The notes: a model not told the origin generated them from the letters alone. A stretch of 64,000 nt of DNA from CAZLIC01 sp964559535 (GCA_964559535.1 CAZLIC010000014.1:1-64000), one strand, 5' to 3'. Shown: positions 1-9,028, counted from the stretch's first letter. A program made the numbers and translations.

Positions 1-111
1 ATGAACAACGGCATGTCGATCCTGGGCATCGGCATCGACTATCAGCAGGTCATCAAGGGGCTGGTGCTGCTGGCCGCGGTGATCTTTGACGTCTACAACA
101 AATCGAAGTGA
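1..111 (+). CDS. Sugar ABC transporter permease, C-terminal end only (GguB/XylH type)
   Basis: Only the last 36 codons lie in the window, ending with TGA at 109-111; the true start is outside. The tail carries a hydrophobic segment (residues VIKGLVLLAAVIF) followed by D-V-Y-N-K, the usual end of ribose/xylose-type permeases such as GguB, XylH and MmsB. The next gene is gguC-like, and gguA-gguB-gguC is a known order in alphaproteobacteria, which supports a sugar (arabinose/galactose/xylose) importer in the inner membrane. The substrate is inferred from the downstream L-arabinose oxidation genes. The family call rests on a very short stretch plus context. Confidence 0.65.
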   Translation: MNNGMSILGIGIDYQQVIKGLVLLAAVIFDVYNKSK

Positions 112-115
112 TATC

Positions 116-1099
116 ATGCATCTAAGCCAGATCTGGGCGGACGACTGCAGCTACATCGTGGTGGCCCGCCACGGCGATGCGGCGCATGTGGTGCGGGGGG
201 CGGCCAGCGTCTATGCGCTGGCCATCAAGGCCGCGGCATCCGGCCTGACGCTGGCCGAGGTGGTGGCGCAGCACGGGCTGGGCAAGGCGGTGGACCTGCC
301 CGCCATGGCCGCTGCCGGGCGGCTGGCGCAGCCGCTGACCCACCCCGACCCGGCGCACCTGCACCTGACGGGAACCGGGCTGACCCACCTTGGGTCTGCG
401 GCCACCCGCGATGCCATGCACGCCAAGGCGACCGATGCGAACGCCACCGACAGCATGAAGATGTTCCGGATGGGGCTGGAGGGTGGCAAGCCCGCCACCC
501 TTCCGGGGGCGCAGCCCGAATGGTTTTACAAGGGCAACGGGCACAGTGCGATTGCACCCGGCAAGCCGCTGCTGTCGCCGGGGTTCGCGCTGGACGGGGG
601 GGAAGAGCCTGAGATCGCCGGGCTTTATGTGATCTCGCCTGGGGGGGAGCCGTGCCGGGTGGGATGGGCGCTGGCCAATGAATTTTCCGACCATGTTACG
701 GAACGCATCAACTATCTGTATCTGGCGCATTCCAAGCTGCGGGTGGCGTCCTTCGGGCCGGAAATCCTGGTCGGTGCGCTGCCGCAGGACATCCGCGGCA
801 CCAGCCGCATCCTGCGGGGCGGCAAGGTGATCTGGGAAAAGCCGTTCCTGTCGGGCGAGGCGAACATGAGCCATTCCTTTGCCAACCTGGAACACCACCA
901 CTTCAAGTATCCGCTGTTCCGTCATCCCGGCGACGTGCATGTGCACATGTTCGGCACCGCCACGCTGTCCTTTGCCGACGGGGTAAAGCCCGAATCGGGT
1001 GATGTGTTCGAGATTCAGGCGGCGCCGTTCGGCCTGCCGCTGCAAAACCCGCTGGCCGTGGCCGCGCCCGAAGGCGTGGCCACCGTGCGCGCGCTGTAA
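116..1099 (+). CDS. gguC: AraD1/GguC family protein (fumarylacetoacetate hydrolase fold)
   Basis: 327-aa protein beginning M-H-L-S-Q-I-W, the usual start of GguC/AraD1 proteins; an in-frame ATG at 86 would overlap the permease gene and is less likely. The C-terminal half (about residues 170-310, including a VGWALANEFSDH segment) looks like the fumarylacetoacetate-hydrolase superfamily, whose members act on 2-keto acids with a divalent metal. It lies 4 bases after a sugar permease and 12 bases before an L-arabinonate dehydratase, so a role on a 2-keto-3-deoxy sugar acid of the L-arabinose pathway is likely. That reaction is inferred from context; the family assignment is firmer. Confidence 0.8.
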   Translation: MHLSQIWADDCSYIVVARHGDAAHVVRGAASVYALAIKAAASGLTLAEVVAQHGLGKAVDLPAMAAAGRLAQPLTHPDPAHLHLTGTGLTHLGSAATRDAMHAKATDANATDSMKMFRMGLEGGKPATLPGAQPEWFYKGNGHSAIAPGKPLLSPGFALDGGEEPEIAGLYVISPGGEPCRVGWALANEFSDHVTERINYLYLAHSKLRVASFGPEILVGALPQDIRGTSRILRGGKVIWEKPFLSGEANMSHSFANLEHHHFKYPLFRHPGDVHVHMFGTATLSFADGVKPESGDVFEIQAAPFGLPLQNPLAVAAPEGVATVRAL

Positions 1100-1111
1100 A
1101 GGAGCCGAAAG

Positions 1112-2854
1112 ATGGCCTTCACCCCCAAGCCCTGGCCGCGCGAACTGCGGTCGCAGCACTGGTTCGGCGGATCGTCGCGCGACGTGATCTATCACCGCGG
1201 CTGGATGAAGAACCAGGGCTTCCCGCACGACCTGTTCGACGGGCGGCCGGTGATCGGCATCCTGAACACCTGGTCGGAACTGACGCCCTGCAACGCCCAC
1301 CTGCGCGACCTGGCCGAACGGGTGAAGCGCGGGGTGTACGAGGCGGGCGGGTTTCCGGTGGAGGTGCCGGTGTTCAGCGCGTCGGAATCCGCCTTCCGCC
1401 CCACTGCGATGATGTTCCGCAACATCGCCGCCATGTCGGTTGAAGAGCAGATCAGGGGCCAGCCGATGGACGGCGTGGTGCTGATGGTGGGCTGCGACAA
1501 GACCACACCGTCGCTGCTGATGGGGGCCGCCAGTTGCGACCTGCCTGCCATCGTCATTTCGGGCGGCCCCATGCTGAACGGCCGGTTCCGCAACGAGGCG
1601 ACCGGGTCGGGCACGCACCTGTGGCGGTTCTCCGAGGCGGTGAAGGCCGGCGAGATGACGCAGGCCGAATTCCTGGAGGCTGAGGCAGGGATGAGCCGAA
1701 GCCCCGGGTCGTGCAACACGATGGGCACTGCCAGCACGATGGCGTCGATGGCCGAGGCGCTGGGGATGGCGCTGTCGGGCAATGCCGCGATTCCGGCGGT
1801 GGACAGCCGCCGCCGGGTGATGGCGCAACTGACCGGGCGGCGCATCGTGCAGATGGTGAAGGACGATCTGAAACCTTCGGACGTGCTGACCCGGGATGCC
1901 TTCATGAACGCCATCCGCACCAATGCGGCCATCGGCGGCTCGACCAACGCGGTGATCCACCTGCTGGCCATCGCGGGCCGGGTGGGCATTGACCTGAGCC
2001 TTGACGACTGGGACCAGTGGGGCAGGGACGTGCCGACCATCGTGAACCTGATGCCCTCGGGCAAGTACCTGATGGAAGAGTTCTTCTATGCCGGCGGCCT
2101 GCCGGTGGTCATCAAGCGGCTGGGCGAGGCGGGGCTTTTGGCCAACGACGCGCTGACGGTCAGCGGCCAGACGGCGTGGGAACAGGTGAAGGACGTGGTG
2201 AACCACAACCCCGACGTCATCCTGCCCGCCGAGAAGGCGCTGGCAAAGTCGGGTGGCATTGTGGTGCTGAAGGGCAACCTGGCGCCGAAGGGGGCGGTGC
2301 TGAAACCCTCGGCGGCGTCGCCGCACCTGATGGTGCACCGCGGCCGCGCCGTGGTGTTCGAGGACATCGACGACTACAAGCGCAAGATCAACGACGACGC
2401 GCTGGACATTGACGAGTCCTGCGTGATGGTGCTGAAGAATTGCGGGCCGAAGGGCTATCCGGGCATGGCCGAGGTCGGCAACATGGGCCTGCCGCCCAAG
2501 GTGCTGAAGAAGGGCATCACCGACATGGTGCGCATTTCCGATGCCCGCATGTCTGGCACGGCCTATGGCACGGTCTGCCTGCACACCAGCCCCGAAGCGG
2601 CCGCCGGTGGCCCGCTGGCGGTGGTGCGCGACGGCGACATGATCGAGCTGGACGTGCCGAACCGCCGTTTGCACCTGGATGTTTCCGAGGCGGAACTGGC
2701 CACGCGTCTGGCCGCCTGGGCGCCGCCGGTCGATGCGCCCGACAGCGGCTATGCCATGCTGCACAACCGGCATGTGATGGGCGCCGACACCGGCGCCGAC
2801 CTTGATTTCCTGCGCGGCTGCCGGGGTGCGCCGGTTGGCAGGGATTCGCACTGA
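1112..2854 (+). CDS. L-arabinonate dehydratase-like IlvD/Edd family dehydratase
   Basis: 580 aa, start preceded by AAGGAG. Members of the IlvD/Edd family dehydrate sugar acids or dihydroxy acids using an Fe-S cluster and Mg2+. The expected cluster cysteines are visible: Cys60 (ELTPCNAH), about Cys128 (VGCDKTTPS) and about Cys201 (SPGSCNTMG), the pattern of pentonate dehydratases. Length and the WFGGSSRDVIYHRGW amino end match L-arabinonate/pentonate dehydratases rather than biosynthetic IlvD. It would convert L-arabinonate to 2-keto-3-deoxy-L-arabinonate in the cytoplasm. It lies between gguC and a sugar 1-dehydrogenase and overlaps the latter by one base (TGATG). Other pentonates or galactonate are possible substrates. 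Confidence 0.88.
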   Translation: MAFTPKPWPRELRSQHWFGGSSRDVIYHRGWMKNQGFPHDLFDGRPVIGILNTWSELTPCNAHLRDLAERVKRGVYEAGGFPVEVPVFSASESAFRPTAMMFRNIAAMSVEEQIRGQPMDGVVLMVGCDKTTPSLLMGAASCDLPAIVISGGPMLNGRFRNEATGSGTHLWRFSEAVKAGEMTQAEFLEAEAGMSRSPGSCNTMGTASTMASMAEALGMALSGNAAIPAVDSRRRVMAQLTGRRIVQMVKDDLKPSDVLTRDAFMNAIRTNAAIGGSTNAVIHLLAIAGRVGIDLSLDDWDQWGRDVPTIVNLMPSGKYLMEEFFYAGGLPVVIKRLGEAGLLANDALTVSGQTAWEQVKDVVNHNPDVILPAEKALAKSGGIVVLKGNLAPKGAVLKPSAASPHLMVHRGRAVVFEDIDDYKRKINDDALDIDESCVMVLKNCGPKGYPGMAEVGNMGLPPKVLKKGITDMVRISDARMSGTAYGTVCLHTSPEAAAGGPLAVVRDGDMIELDVPNRRLHLDVSEAELATRLAAWAPPVDAPDSGYAMLHNRHVMGADTGADLDFLRGCRGAPVGRDSH

Positions 2855-3777
2855 TGCCCGCCTCACCTCTTCGCGTGGCTCTCGTTGGCATCGGCAAGAT
2901 CGCGCGCGACCAGCACGTGCCCGCCATTGCCGCCAGCCCCGATTGGGACCTGGCGGCGACAGTCTCTCGGTCTGGCACGGTGGATGGGGTCGAGGCATTC
3001 ACCGACTTCGGCGCTTTCCTGAACGCGCGTCCAGATGTGGAAACGGTCAGCCTGTGCCTTCCGCCGCAGCCGCGTTACCCCTATGCCGAGGCGGCCCTGC
3101 GGGCGGGGCGGCATGTGATGCTGGAGAAACCGCCGGGCCAGACCCTGGCCGAGGTGCATGCCCTGCAGGCGCTGGCCGCGGCGCAGGGAGTGACGCTGTA
3201 CGCCACCTGGCACTCGCGCATGGCGCATGCGGTGGCGGCGGCCAAGGCGTGGCTGGCCGGACGCCAGGTTCTGAAGGCCCATATCACCTGGCGCGAGGAT
3301 GTGCGGCACTGGCACCCCGGGCAGGACTGGGTGTTCGAGCCCGGCGGCATGGGCGTGTTCGACCCGGGCATCAACGCGCTGTCGATCCTGACGGAAATCC
3401 TGCCCGCCCCGGTGCACATGACCGGCGCCGAACTGGAGTTCCCGGAGAACCGCCAGACGCCCATTGCGGCGCGGCTGACGTTCAGTGGCGGCGTGACGGC
3501 CGATTTCGACTGGCGGCAGACCGGCCCGCAGACCTGGGACATCGAGGTGGAAACCGACGCGGGCGGCATGGCCCTGCGGATGGGCGGCAACGTGCTGGAA
3601 ATCGGCGGGCATACGCAGGGCGAGCGCAGCATCATGGGTGAGTATCCTGCGCTTTATGCGCGGATGGCAGACCTGGTGCGCGCGGGGCAATCCGAGGTGG
3701 ACCTTGCGCCGATGGTGCATGTGGCCGATGCGCTGACGCTGGGCCGCCGGGTGGTGACCGACGCTTTCCATTTCTGA
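2854..3777 (+). CDS. Gfo/Idh/MocA family L-arabinose / D-galactose 1-dehydrogenase
   Basis: 307 aa. The N-terminal Rossmann domain has VALVGIGKIARDQHVPAI, the nucleotide-binding loop of this family, followed by the EKPP motif (about residues 90-93) typical of Gfo/Idh/MocA enzymes and a C-terminal substrate domain. The closest type recognised is D-galactose/L-arabinose 1-dehydrogenase, which oxidises the free sugar to the lactone with NAD(P)+. Its ATG overlaps the stop of the dehydratase, so the two are translationally coupled. With the dehydratase it forms the first steps of the non-phosphorylating arabinose route. No lactonase or ketoglutarate-semialdehyde dehydrogenase is seen, so the pathway is incomplete in the window. 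Confidence 0.85.
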   Translation: MPASPLRVALVGIGKIARDQHVPAIAASPDWDLAATVSRSGTVDGVEAFTDFGAFLNARPDVETVSLCLPPQPRYPYAEAALRAGRHVMLEKPPGQTLAEVHALQALAAAQGVTLYATWHSRMAHAVAAAKAWLAGRQVLKAHITWREDVRHWHPGQDWVFEPGGMGVFDPGINALSILTEILPAPVHMTGAELEFPENRQTPIAARLTFSGGVTADFDWRQTGPQTWDIEVETDAGGMALRMGGNVLEIGGHTQGERSIMGEYPALYARMADLVRAGQSEVDLAPMVHVADALTLGRRVVTDAFHF

Positions 3778-3851
3778 CGGCAGCACGGTGCGCTTGACCT
3801 GCGCGGCCTGTGCCGCGCAGACTGGGGGCGTGATTTGACGGGGGCATTGCC

Positions 3852-5138
3852 ATGGCCGAAGAGTTTCCGGTTCCTGCGGACAAGCTGCGCAAGCTGATCA
3901 AGAAGTCACGGCAGATGCCGATTGCCTTTGGCTTCAACGCCGGCACATCGGATGACGACGACGAGTACCTTGCCGCGCACGAGCGCAAGGCGCCCGAACT
4001 GCTGGGCAAGATCGCGAAGACCGAGGGGGCGGGCACCAAAAGCGCCTTTGGCACCTTTGTTGCCGAAGGCAGCGAGATGAAGCTGACCTGTTTCCAGACG
4101 ATCGGGCAGCTGGCGAAGAAGTTCAAGAAATACCTGAAGGTGAACAAGGTCACGCTGAACGTGATCGTCATGGACCCTGACGGCAATGTCATCGACAGCG
4201 ATGTCGAGGTGCTGGACAACTGGTTCCGCGAAGAGGGCGACGACGAGGACGACGAGGCACCCGCGGCGCCACCGCGCACCCAGGGTCCTGCCCCCGCGGC
4301 GCCATCCGGGCCAGCTGCGGCACGGCCGCAACAGCCCGCTTCGCCGCCTGCACGGCCAAAGGTCCGGTCGGCCGCCCCTTTGGCACCGCCGCCGCCCTCG
4401 GCTGACCCCCAGATGGACGACCGTCTGGACCGCATCTGCGGCATGCAGGAGAAGCTGCGCACGCTGCCGCCCGCCGTGGCCGAACGGCTGATGCCGGACC
4501 TGCAGAAGGCCGTGGCGCTGTTGCGCGACCGGCGGTTCGAGGATGTCGACGCAGTGACGAAGCAGCTTGTGGCCGTGCTGGCGCGGCTGCAGCTGGCCGG
4601 CGCCAAGGCCCGCCCAACGGCATCTGCCCCGCCACAGCCACCGCCACAAAGGCCGCAGCCGCAGGCCAAGGCGCCGCCGCCAAAGCCGCAGACACCTCAG
4701 GCTGCGCCCGCGGTCGGAAAGGCGGCCGAGGTTTCGGCGCGGATGCGCGGCGCGCTGGACGCGCTGCGCCGGCAGGCCGATGGTCTGCCCGAGGCTGCCG
4801 CAGCCGGGGTGCGCCCGATGCTGGACCGCGCCACCGCTGCACTTGCGGCAGGCGAGGCCGAGGCGGCTCTGGCGGCCATGCGGCAAGCGCGTGACCGCCT
4901 GCGCGACGTGCAGGCGGCGCGGCAGAAGTGGGGCAAGGTTCAGGGCATGATGCAGGGTCCGGTGGCAGAGGCGATTGCCGGCGGCGGGCTGGCCAACCCG
5001 GCGGCGCTGCAGCAACGCTGGGCGGCGGTGGTGGCGCTGGCCGATGGCGGTGGCTGGGCCGATGCGCTGGCCGCCGTGCCGCGCATTGCCGCGCTGGTGC
5101 GCCATGCCGTGCTGTCGGCGCGCAAGACCACGGCCTGA
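3852..5138 (+). CDS. Two-module helical protein with acidic/proline-rich linkers, unknown function
   Basis: 428 aa, not recognised. Residues 1-130 form a compact domain (many Lys/Phe, FGTFVAEGSEMKLTCFQ) ending in an acidic run (EEGDDEDDEAP). Then come a Pro/Ala-rich linker, a helical module near residues 190-255 (LRTLPPAVAERLMPDLQKAV), a second Pro/Gln/Lys linker, and another helical module near residues 295-360 (ADGLPEAAAAGVRPMLDRAT). The two modules resemble each other, suggesting an internal duplication. No signal peptide or membrane segment, so probably cytoplasmic. Convergent with the vWA gene, only 9 bases away. The start has a weak upstream G-run. Confidence 0.75.
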   Translation: MAEEFPVPADKLRKLIKKSRQMPIAFGFNAGTSDDDDEYLAAHERKAPELLGKIAKTEGAGTKSAFGTFVAEGSEMKLTCFQTIGQLAKKFKKYLKVNKVTLNVIVMDPDGNVIDSDVEVLDNWFREEGDDEDDEAPAAPPRTQGPAPAAPSGPAAARPQQPASPPARPKVRSAAPLAPPPPSADPQMDDRLDRICGMQEKLRTLPPAVAERLMPDLQKAVALLRDRRFEDVDAVTKQLVAVLARLQLAGAKARPTASAPPQPPPQRPQPQAKAPPPKPQTPQAAPAVGKAAEVSARMRGALDALRRQADGLPEAAAAGVRPMLDRATAALAAGEAEAALAAMRQARDRLRDVQAARQKWGKVQGMMQGPVAEAIAGGGLANPAALQQRWAAVVALADGGGWADALAAVPRIAALVRHAVLSARKTTA

Positions 5139-5147
5139 CGCCGCGTT

Positions 5148-6332
5148 CTAGCGGCCCAGCAGCCGCGTGCCGCGCGCGATGCCTTCCAGCGTCATCGGCA
5201 CCATGCGGTCGCCGGTCAGGCCGCGGATCAGCCGGGTGGACTGGCTGTGCGGCCAGAACCGTTCGGGCACCGGGTTGATCCACAGATGCCCCGGCCATTG
5301 TGCAAAGGCGCGTTCCAGCCAGACCTGCCCGGATTCAGCATTCCAGTGTTCGTTGGCGCCGCCGGGGTGCAGGATTTCGTAGGGTGACATCGCTGCATCG
5401 CCCACGAAGATGCACTTCCAGTCGGTGCCATAGGTGCGCAGCACCTCCCATGTCGGTGTCTGCGCGTCCCAGCGGCGGCGGTTGTCGCGCCAGACGCCTT
5501 CGTACAGGCAGTTGTGGAAATAGAATGGCTCCAGATGCCGGAACTCGCTGCGGGCGGCGCTGAACAGTTCCTCCACCACCTTCACGTGCGGGTCCATGGA
5601 ACCCCCGATGTCCAGGAACAGCAGAACCTTCACCGCATTGCGACGTTCGGGGCGGGTCTTCACGTCCAGCCAGCCGTGTTCGGCGGTGGCGCGGATGGTG
5701 CCGTCAAGATCCAGCTCCTCGGCCGCGCCGTCACGCGCCCATTTGCGCAGGCGGCGCAGGGCAACCTTGATGTTGCGGGTGCCCAGTTCCACCGTGTCGT
5801 CCAGATTGCGGAACTCGCGCCGGTCCCACACCTTGACCGCGCGCTGGTGGCGGCTTTGGTCCTGCCCGATGCGCACGCCCTCGGGGTTGTAGCCATGGGC
5901 GCCGAAGGGCGAGGTGCCCGCGGTGCCGATCCATTTCGATCCGCCCTGATGCCGCCCCTGCTGTTCGGCCAGCCGCTGGCGCAGGGTTTCCATCAGCTTG
6001 TCGAACCCGCCAAGCGCCTGCACCGCCGCACGCTCCTCTTCGGTCATGTGGCGTTCGGCAAGTTTCGTCAGCCAGTCGGCAGGCAGGTTCAGGGCTTCCA
6101 GAACCTGCTCGACGGTGAGGGTTTCCAGGCCGCGGAAGGCTTCGGCAAAGGCGCGGTCGAACCGGTCAAGATGGCGTTCGTCCTTCACCATGGCGGTGCG
6201 GGCCAGGTGATAGAAGCCGTCGACATCGAAGGTCACCAGCCCCTTGGCCATGCCTTCCAGAAAGGCCAGGAATTCGCGCAGCGACACCGGCACGCCTGTC
6301 TTCCGCAGGGTCAGGAAGAAGGGGATGAACAC
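5148..6332 (-). CDS. CoxE-like vWA domain protein, partner of MoxR ATPase
   Basis: 394 aa with a GTG start. The C-terminal half is a von Willebrand A domain of the CoxE type: LLFLDIGGSMDPH is at the MIDAS position, but the usual D-x-S-x-S is D-x-G-x-S. Later conserved stretches include FYFHNCLYEGVW and the C-terminal GDRMVPMTLEGI. Such proteins work with MoxR AAA+ ATPases as chaperone-like systems for assembling or activating enzyme complexes; a MoxR gene lies at 8180-9028 on the same strand. Three genes of this strand block (this one, the 54-aa protein and the lipoprotein) are tightly spaced. The client protein is unknown. Confidence 0.85.
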   Translation of the reverse strand: MFIPFFLTLRKTGVPVSLREFLAFLEGMAKGLVTFDVDGFYHLARTAMVKDERHLDRFDRAFAEAFRGLETLTVEQVLEALNLPADWLTKLAERHMTEEERAAVQALGGFDKLMETLRQRLAEQQGRHQGGSKWIGTAGTSPFGAHGYNPEGVRIGQDQSRHQRAVKVWDRREFRNLDDTVELGTRNIKVALRRLRKWARDGAAEELDLDGTIRATAEHGWLDVKTRPERRNAVKVLLFLDIGGSMDPHVKVVEELFSAARSEFRHLEPFYFHNCLYEGVWRDNRRRWDAQTPTWEVLRTYGTDWKCIFVGDAAMSPYEILHPGGANEHWNAESGQVWLERAFAQWPGHLWINPVPERFWPHSQSTRLIRGLTGDRMVPMTLEGIARGTRLLGR

Positions 6333-6349
6333 CGCAACCCCCTGTGCCG

Positions 6350-6514
6350 TCAGGCCATGCGGGCGATGACGATGGTGACGATCATGCCCACAAGCCCCCC
6401 GGCAATGCCATAGGCGGCGGCGTGGTGCAGAAGGTCCAGCGTCTTGCCCCCGCGGCGGCGGGCCTGCACGGCACCCAGAAGGGCGCCGACGCCCAGTCCT
6501 GCAAACACGATCAT
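6350..6514 (-). CDS. 54-aa membrane protein, unknown
   Basis: A small gene between the DUF2927 lipoprotein and the vWA protein. It begins M-I-V-F-A-G-L-G-V-G and has two hydrophobic segments (about residues 2-17 and 33-52) separated by a basic stretch (QARRRGGKTLD), so it is probably a two-pass inner-membrane protein. A Shine-Dalgarno-like AGGA lies upstream on the minus strand and the start overlaps the end region of the upstream gene by less than 20 bases, as expected in an operon. No family is recognised. Confidence 0.6.
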   Translation of the reverse strand: MIVFAGLGVGALLGAVQARRRGGKTLDLLHHAAAYGIAGGLVGMIVTIVIARMA

Positions 6515-6531
6515 CTGTTTCCGGCGTCCTG

Positions 6532-7893
6532 TCAGCCCGGATGCCGCGCGATCACCGCGATTTCGGCCATCCGCGCGCGCACCATTTCGTCCGAGCCAAA
6601 GCCATAGCGCCCCCAGTTGCGGCTGTCCATGCGGGCGGCCTCGGCTGCGGCAGACTGCCCGAGCGCGTCCAGCGCCTCGGCCCGCATCATCAGAAGCGTG
6701 GCCACCAGCGCCGCGTTCTCGGCGCCCGCGGCCACCGGAACGGCCTGTTCGGCCAGCGTCAGGACCGACCGATGGTCGCCCCGCGTCAACGCCATGGCGG
6801 CCAGCTGCATGTCCACATGCGCGGCCTGGATCGCCCCGCCGGGCAGCGTGGCGTAGATCTCGCGCGCCTCGGTCAGGGCGGAAAACGCGGTGTCGGGGTC
6901 GCGTGACAGGGTCAGGCGGCCCAATGCAAAATAGCCAAGCGCCAGCCGCGCATCGCCCCAGCCCTGTTCGCGCGCCAGCGCGATGGCCTGCCGCGCCGAC
7001 AGTTCGCGCTGCGCCGTGGTGCCGCGACCCGACAGCGCGACCTCGATCGCGTTGGTCCATGCCGTGGGCGTGGATCCGCCTTGGCTGCCCGCCACGTCGG
7101 CGCCGAACTGCGCCAGGATGGCGGGCAGGCGGTCGGCCACGGCCTGCGGCGACATGCCGGGCCGCAGGTCGGGGGCATAGACCGCGCGCAGCACCAGCAT
7201 GTCGAACGGCGTCAGCACGTTGTGGAAGTTGTCGTCGTTGAAGACCGAATCCGACAGGCGGTACAGGTCGTTCACCGGACCCAGCGCCTGCGCCAGTTCC
7301 TCGTGCAGGCAGTCGCGCGTTTCCTGCGGGCTGCCGTCCGAGGGGATGAAGATCGCCGCCCTGGTGCGCACGGTCAGCTGCGCCCAGTCGGTGGCTGCGC
7401 TGTTGCGGTTGGCACGGAACCCCGCCCAGTCCGACACGCCGGGCACCACGAAGCAGGCCACGTTGGCATAGGTGGCCTGGATGCGCGCGCGGGGCAGGAA
7501 GGTGATGGTCACCGCGGCTGGCCCGTCGGTTGCGGAAATGTCGATGCCCGCCTCGCCACGCAGGCGGGCCAGCAGCCTGTCAAGGTCGGCACGGGCGCTG
7601 GGCGGCACGTCGCCTGCCAGGCGCACCGTCACCGGCCCCTCGAAGCGCGACAGCACGGGCAGGGCGCGGCCGCTTTCCATGCGGAAGGTCAGATCCAGGA
7701 TGTCCTGTGCCAGGCCGCCGCTGTAGGGAAGTGCTGCCAGTTGCGGGGCGTATCCGGTGTCAAGGCCGTTCGCGTTCATCGTCACGGCGGCCTCGGAGGA
7801 GGGCAGGCAGGCGCTGAGCAGCACGAGGGCCGATGCGGCCGCCGCAGGCAATGCGTGCGCCCGGAGGGGCGTTCTGGCGGCGTCACGATGCAT
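6532..7893 (-). CDS. DUF2927 domain lipoprotein
   Basis: 453 aa if started at the ATG at 7893; longer in-frame extensions add low-complexity residues before the signal peptide. The amino end is a lipoprotein signal with lipobox LLSAC, so the mature protein is anchored at the periplasmic face of a membrane. The central part (VTITFLPRARIQATY, CFVVPG, HEELAQALGPVNDL, DTFDMLVLRAVYAPDL-like) fits DUF2927, whose HEExxQ-like motif resembles metallopeptidases but is not proven active. The C-terminal third is alanine-rich and helical, TPR-like. It heads the block leading to the 54-aa and vWA genes. Function unknown. Confidence 0.75.
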   Translation of the reverse strand: MHRDAARTPLRAHALPAAAASALVLLSACLPSSEAAVTMNANGLDTGYAPQLAALPYSGGLAQDILDLTFRMESGRALPVLSRFEGPVTVRLAGDVPPSARADLDRLLARLRGEAGIDISATDGPAAVTITFLPRARIQATYANVACFVVPGVSDWAGFRANRNSAATDWAQLTVRTRAAIFIPSDGSPQETRDCLHEELAQALGPVNDLYRLSDSVFNDDNFHNVLTPFDMLVLRAVYAPDLRPGMSPQAVADRLPAILAQFGADVAGSQGGSTPTAWTNAIEVALSGRGTTAQRELSARQAIALAREQGWGDARLALGYFALGRLTLSRDPDTAFSALTEAREIYATLPGGAIQAAHVDMQLAAMALTRGDHRSVLTLAEQAVPVAAGAENAALVATLLMMRAEALDALGQSAAAEAARMDSRNWGRYGFGSDEMVRARMAEIAVIARHPG

Positions 7894-8179
7894 TCCGGGC
7901 AGGCCCCGACAAAAGAGTTGGCTTTGACGGCAGTCAAGCGCGGGCGAGTGTCCGGGCGGTGGCGGGATCGTGTCAATTGCGCGGATTCGGGGGATGCCCG
8001 CGGATTCAACGGGTTGCGGCACGAGGTGTCAGTAGCGCAGGATGTGCGGTCGTCGTGGTCACGAAATGTGACCAAAGTGTGGCGATTGGTTGCATGCCGT
8101 GAACAACCCGCCACGACGCAGGCGTCGACGCAGCCCGATTCCCGTTTGGGATATCAATGGTTAGCGGCGATTCTTCACG

Positions 8180-9028
8180 TTACTCGCGCCCCGAACGGGC
8201 CATGAAGGCCAGCCGTTCGAACAGGTGCACGTCCTGTTCGTTTTTCAGAAGGGCGCCGTGCAGGCGGGGCAGCGCCTGCTTCGGGTCGCGCTTCAGGTCC
8301 TCGGGCGTCAGGTCCTCGGCCAGCAGAAGCTTCAGCCAGTCCAGCATCTCGGAGGTTGAGGGTTTCTTCTTGATGCCGGGGGTTTCGCGGACTTCGAAGA
8401 AGCGGGTCAGGGCGGTGGCCAGCAGGGCGTCCTTGATGCCGGGAAAGTGGACACGGACGATGGCCGACAGAGTGTCGGCATCGGGAAAGCGGATGTAGTG
8501 GAAAAAGCAGCGGCGCAGGAAGGCGTCGGGCAGCTCTTTTTCGTTGTTCGAGGTGATGATGACCACCGGGCGGTGGCGGGCGGTGACCGTTTCGCCGGTC
8601 TCGTAGACGTGGAACTCCATGCGGTCGAGTTCCTGCAGAAGATCGTTCGGAAACTCGATGTCGGCCTTGTCGATCTCGTCGATCAAGAGCACCACGCGGA
8701 CCTCGGCGGAAAAGGCCTGCCACAGCTTGCCCTTGCGGATGTAGTTCGCCACGTCGTGCACCCGGGCGTCGCCCAGCTGGCTGTCGCGCAGGCGGCTGAC
8801 GGCATCGTATTCGTACAGGCCCTGCTGCGCCTTGGTGGTGGACTTCACGTGCCATTCCATCAGCGGCATGCCCATGGCGGCGGCCACTTGCCGGGCAAGT
8901 TCGGTCTTGCCGGTGCCGGGTTCGCCCTTCACCAGCAGCGGACGTTCCAGCGCCACGGCCGCATTCACCGCAATGGCCAGGTCCGGAGCGGCGACGTAGG
9001 TGGCTGTGGTGGCGAATTTCATCGGCAT
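8180..9028 (-). CDS. MoxR family AAA+ ATPase
   Basis: 282 aa from the ATG at 9028 (MPMKFATTATYVAAPDLAIAV); an upstream in-frame start at 9112 adds 28 poorly conserved residues. Walker A is GEPGTGKTELA and Walker B VVLLIDEIDKAD, followed by the sensor region VIITSNNEKELPDAFLRRC, all typical of MoxR/CoxD ATPases. These hexameric ATPases act with vWA proteins to remodel or insert cofactors into clients. The vWA partner is at 5148-6332 on the same strand with the lipoprotein gene in between, separated by a 286-base gap. Cytoplasmic. Confidence 0.9.
   Translation of the reverse strand: MPMKFATTATYVAAPDLAIAVNAAVALERPLLVKGEPGTGKTELARQVAAAMGMPLMEWHVKSTTKAQQGLYEYDAVSRLRDSQLGDARVHDVANYIRKGKLWQAFSAEVRVVLLIDEIDKADIEFPNDLLQELDRMEFHVYETGETVTARHRPVVIITSNNEKELPDAFLRRCFFHYIRFPDADTLSAIVRVHFPGIKDALLATALTRFFEVRETPGIKKKPSTSEMLDWLKLLLAEDLTPEDLKRDPKQALPRLHGALLKNEQDVHLFERLAFMARSGRE

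Noticed and set aside
122..2998. A 958-residue open frame on the minus strand opposite the arabinose genes
   Set aside because: It is antisense to three well-recognised genes, rich in Arg/His/Pro as GC-rich shadows are, and has no Shine-Dalgarno or known motif.
7894..8179. Possible small gene in the 286-base gap between the lipoprotein and moxR genes
   Set aside because: Short frames here lack Shine-Dalgarno sequences and conserved-looking residues; treated as the promoter region of the lipoprotein gene.
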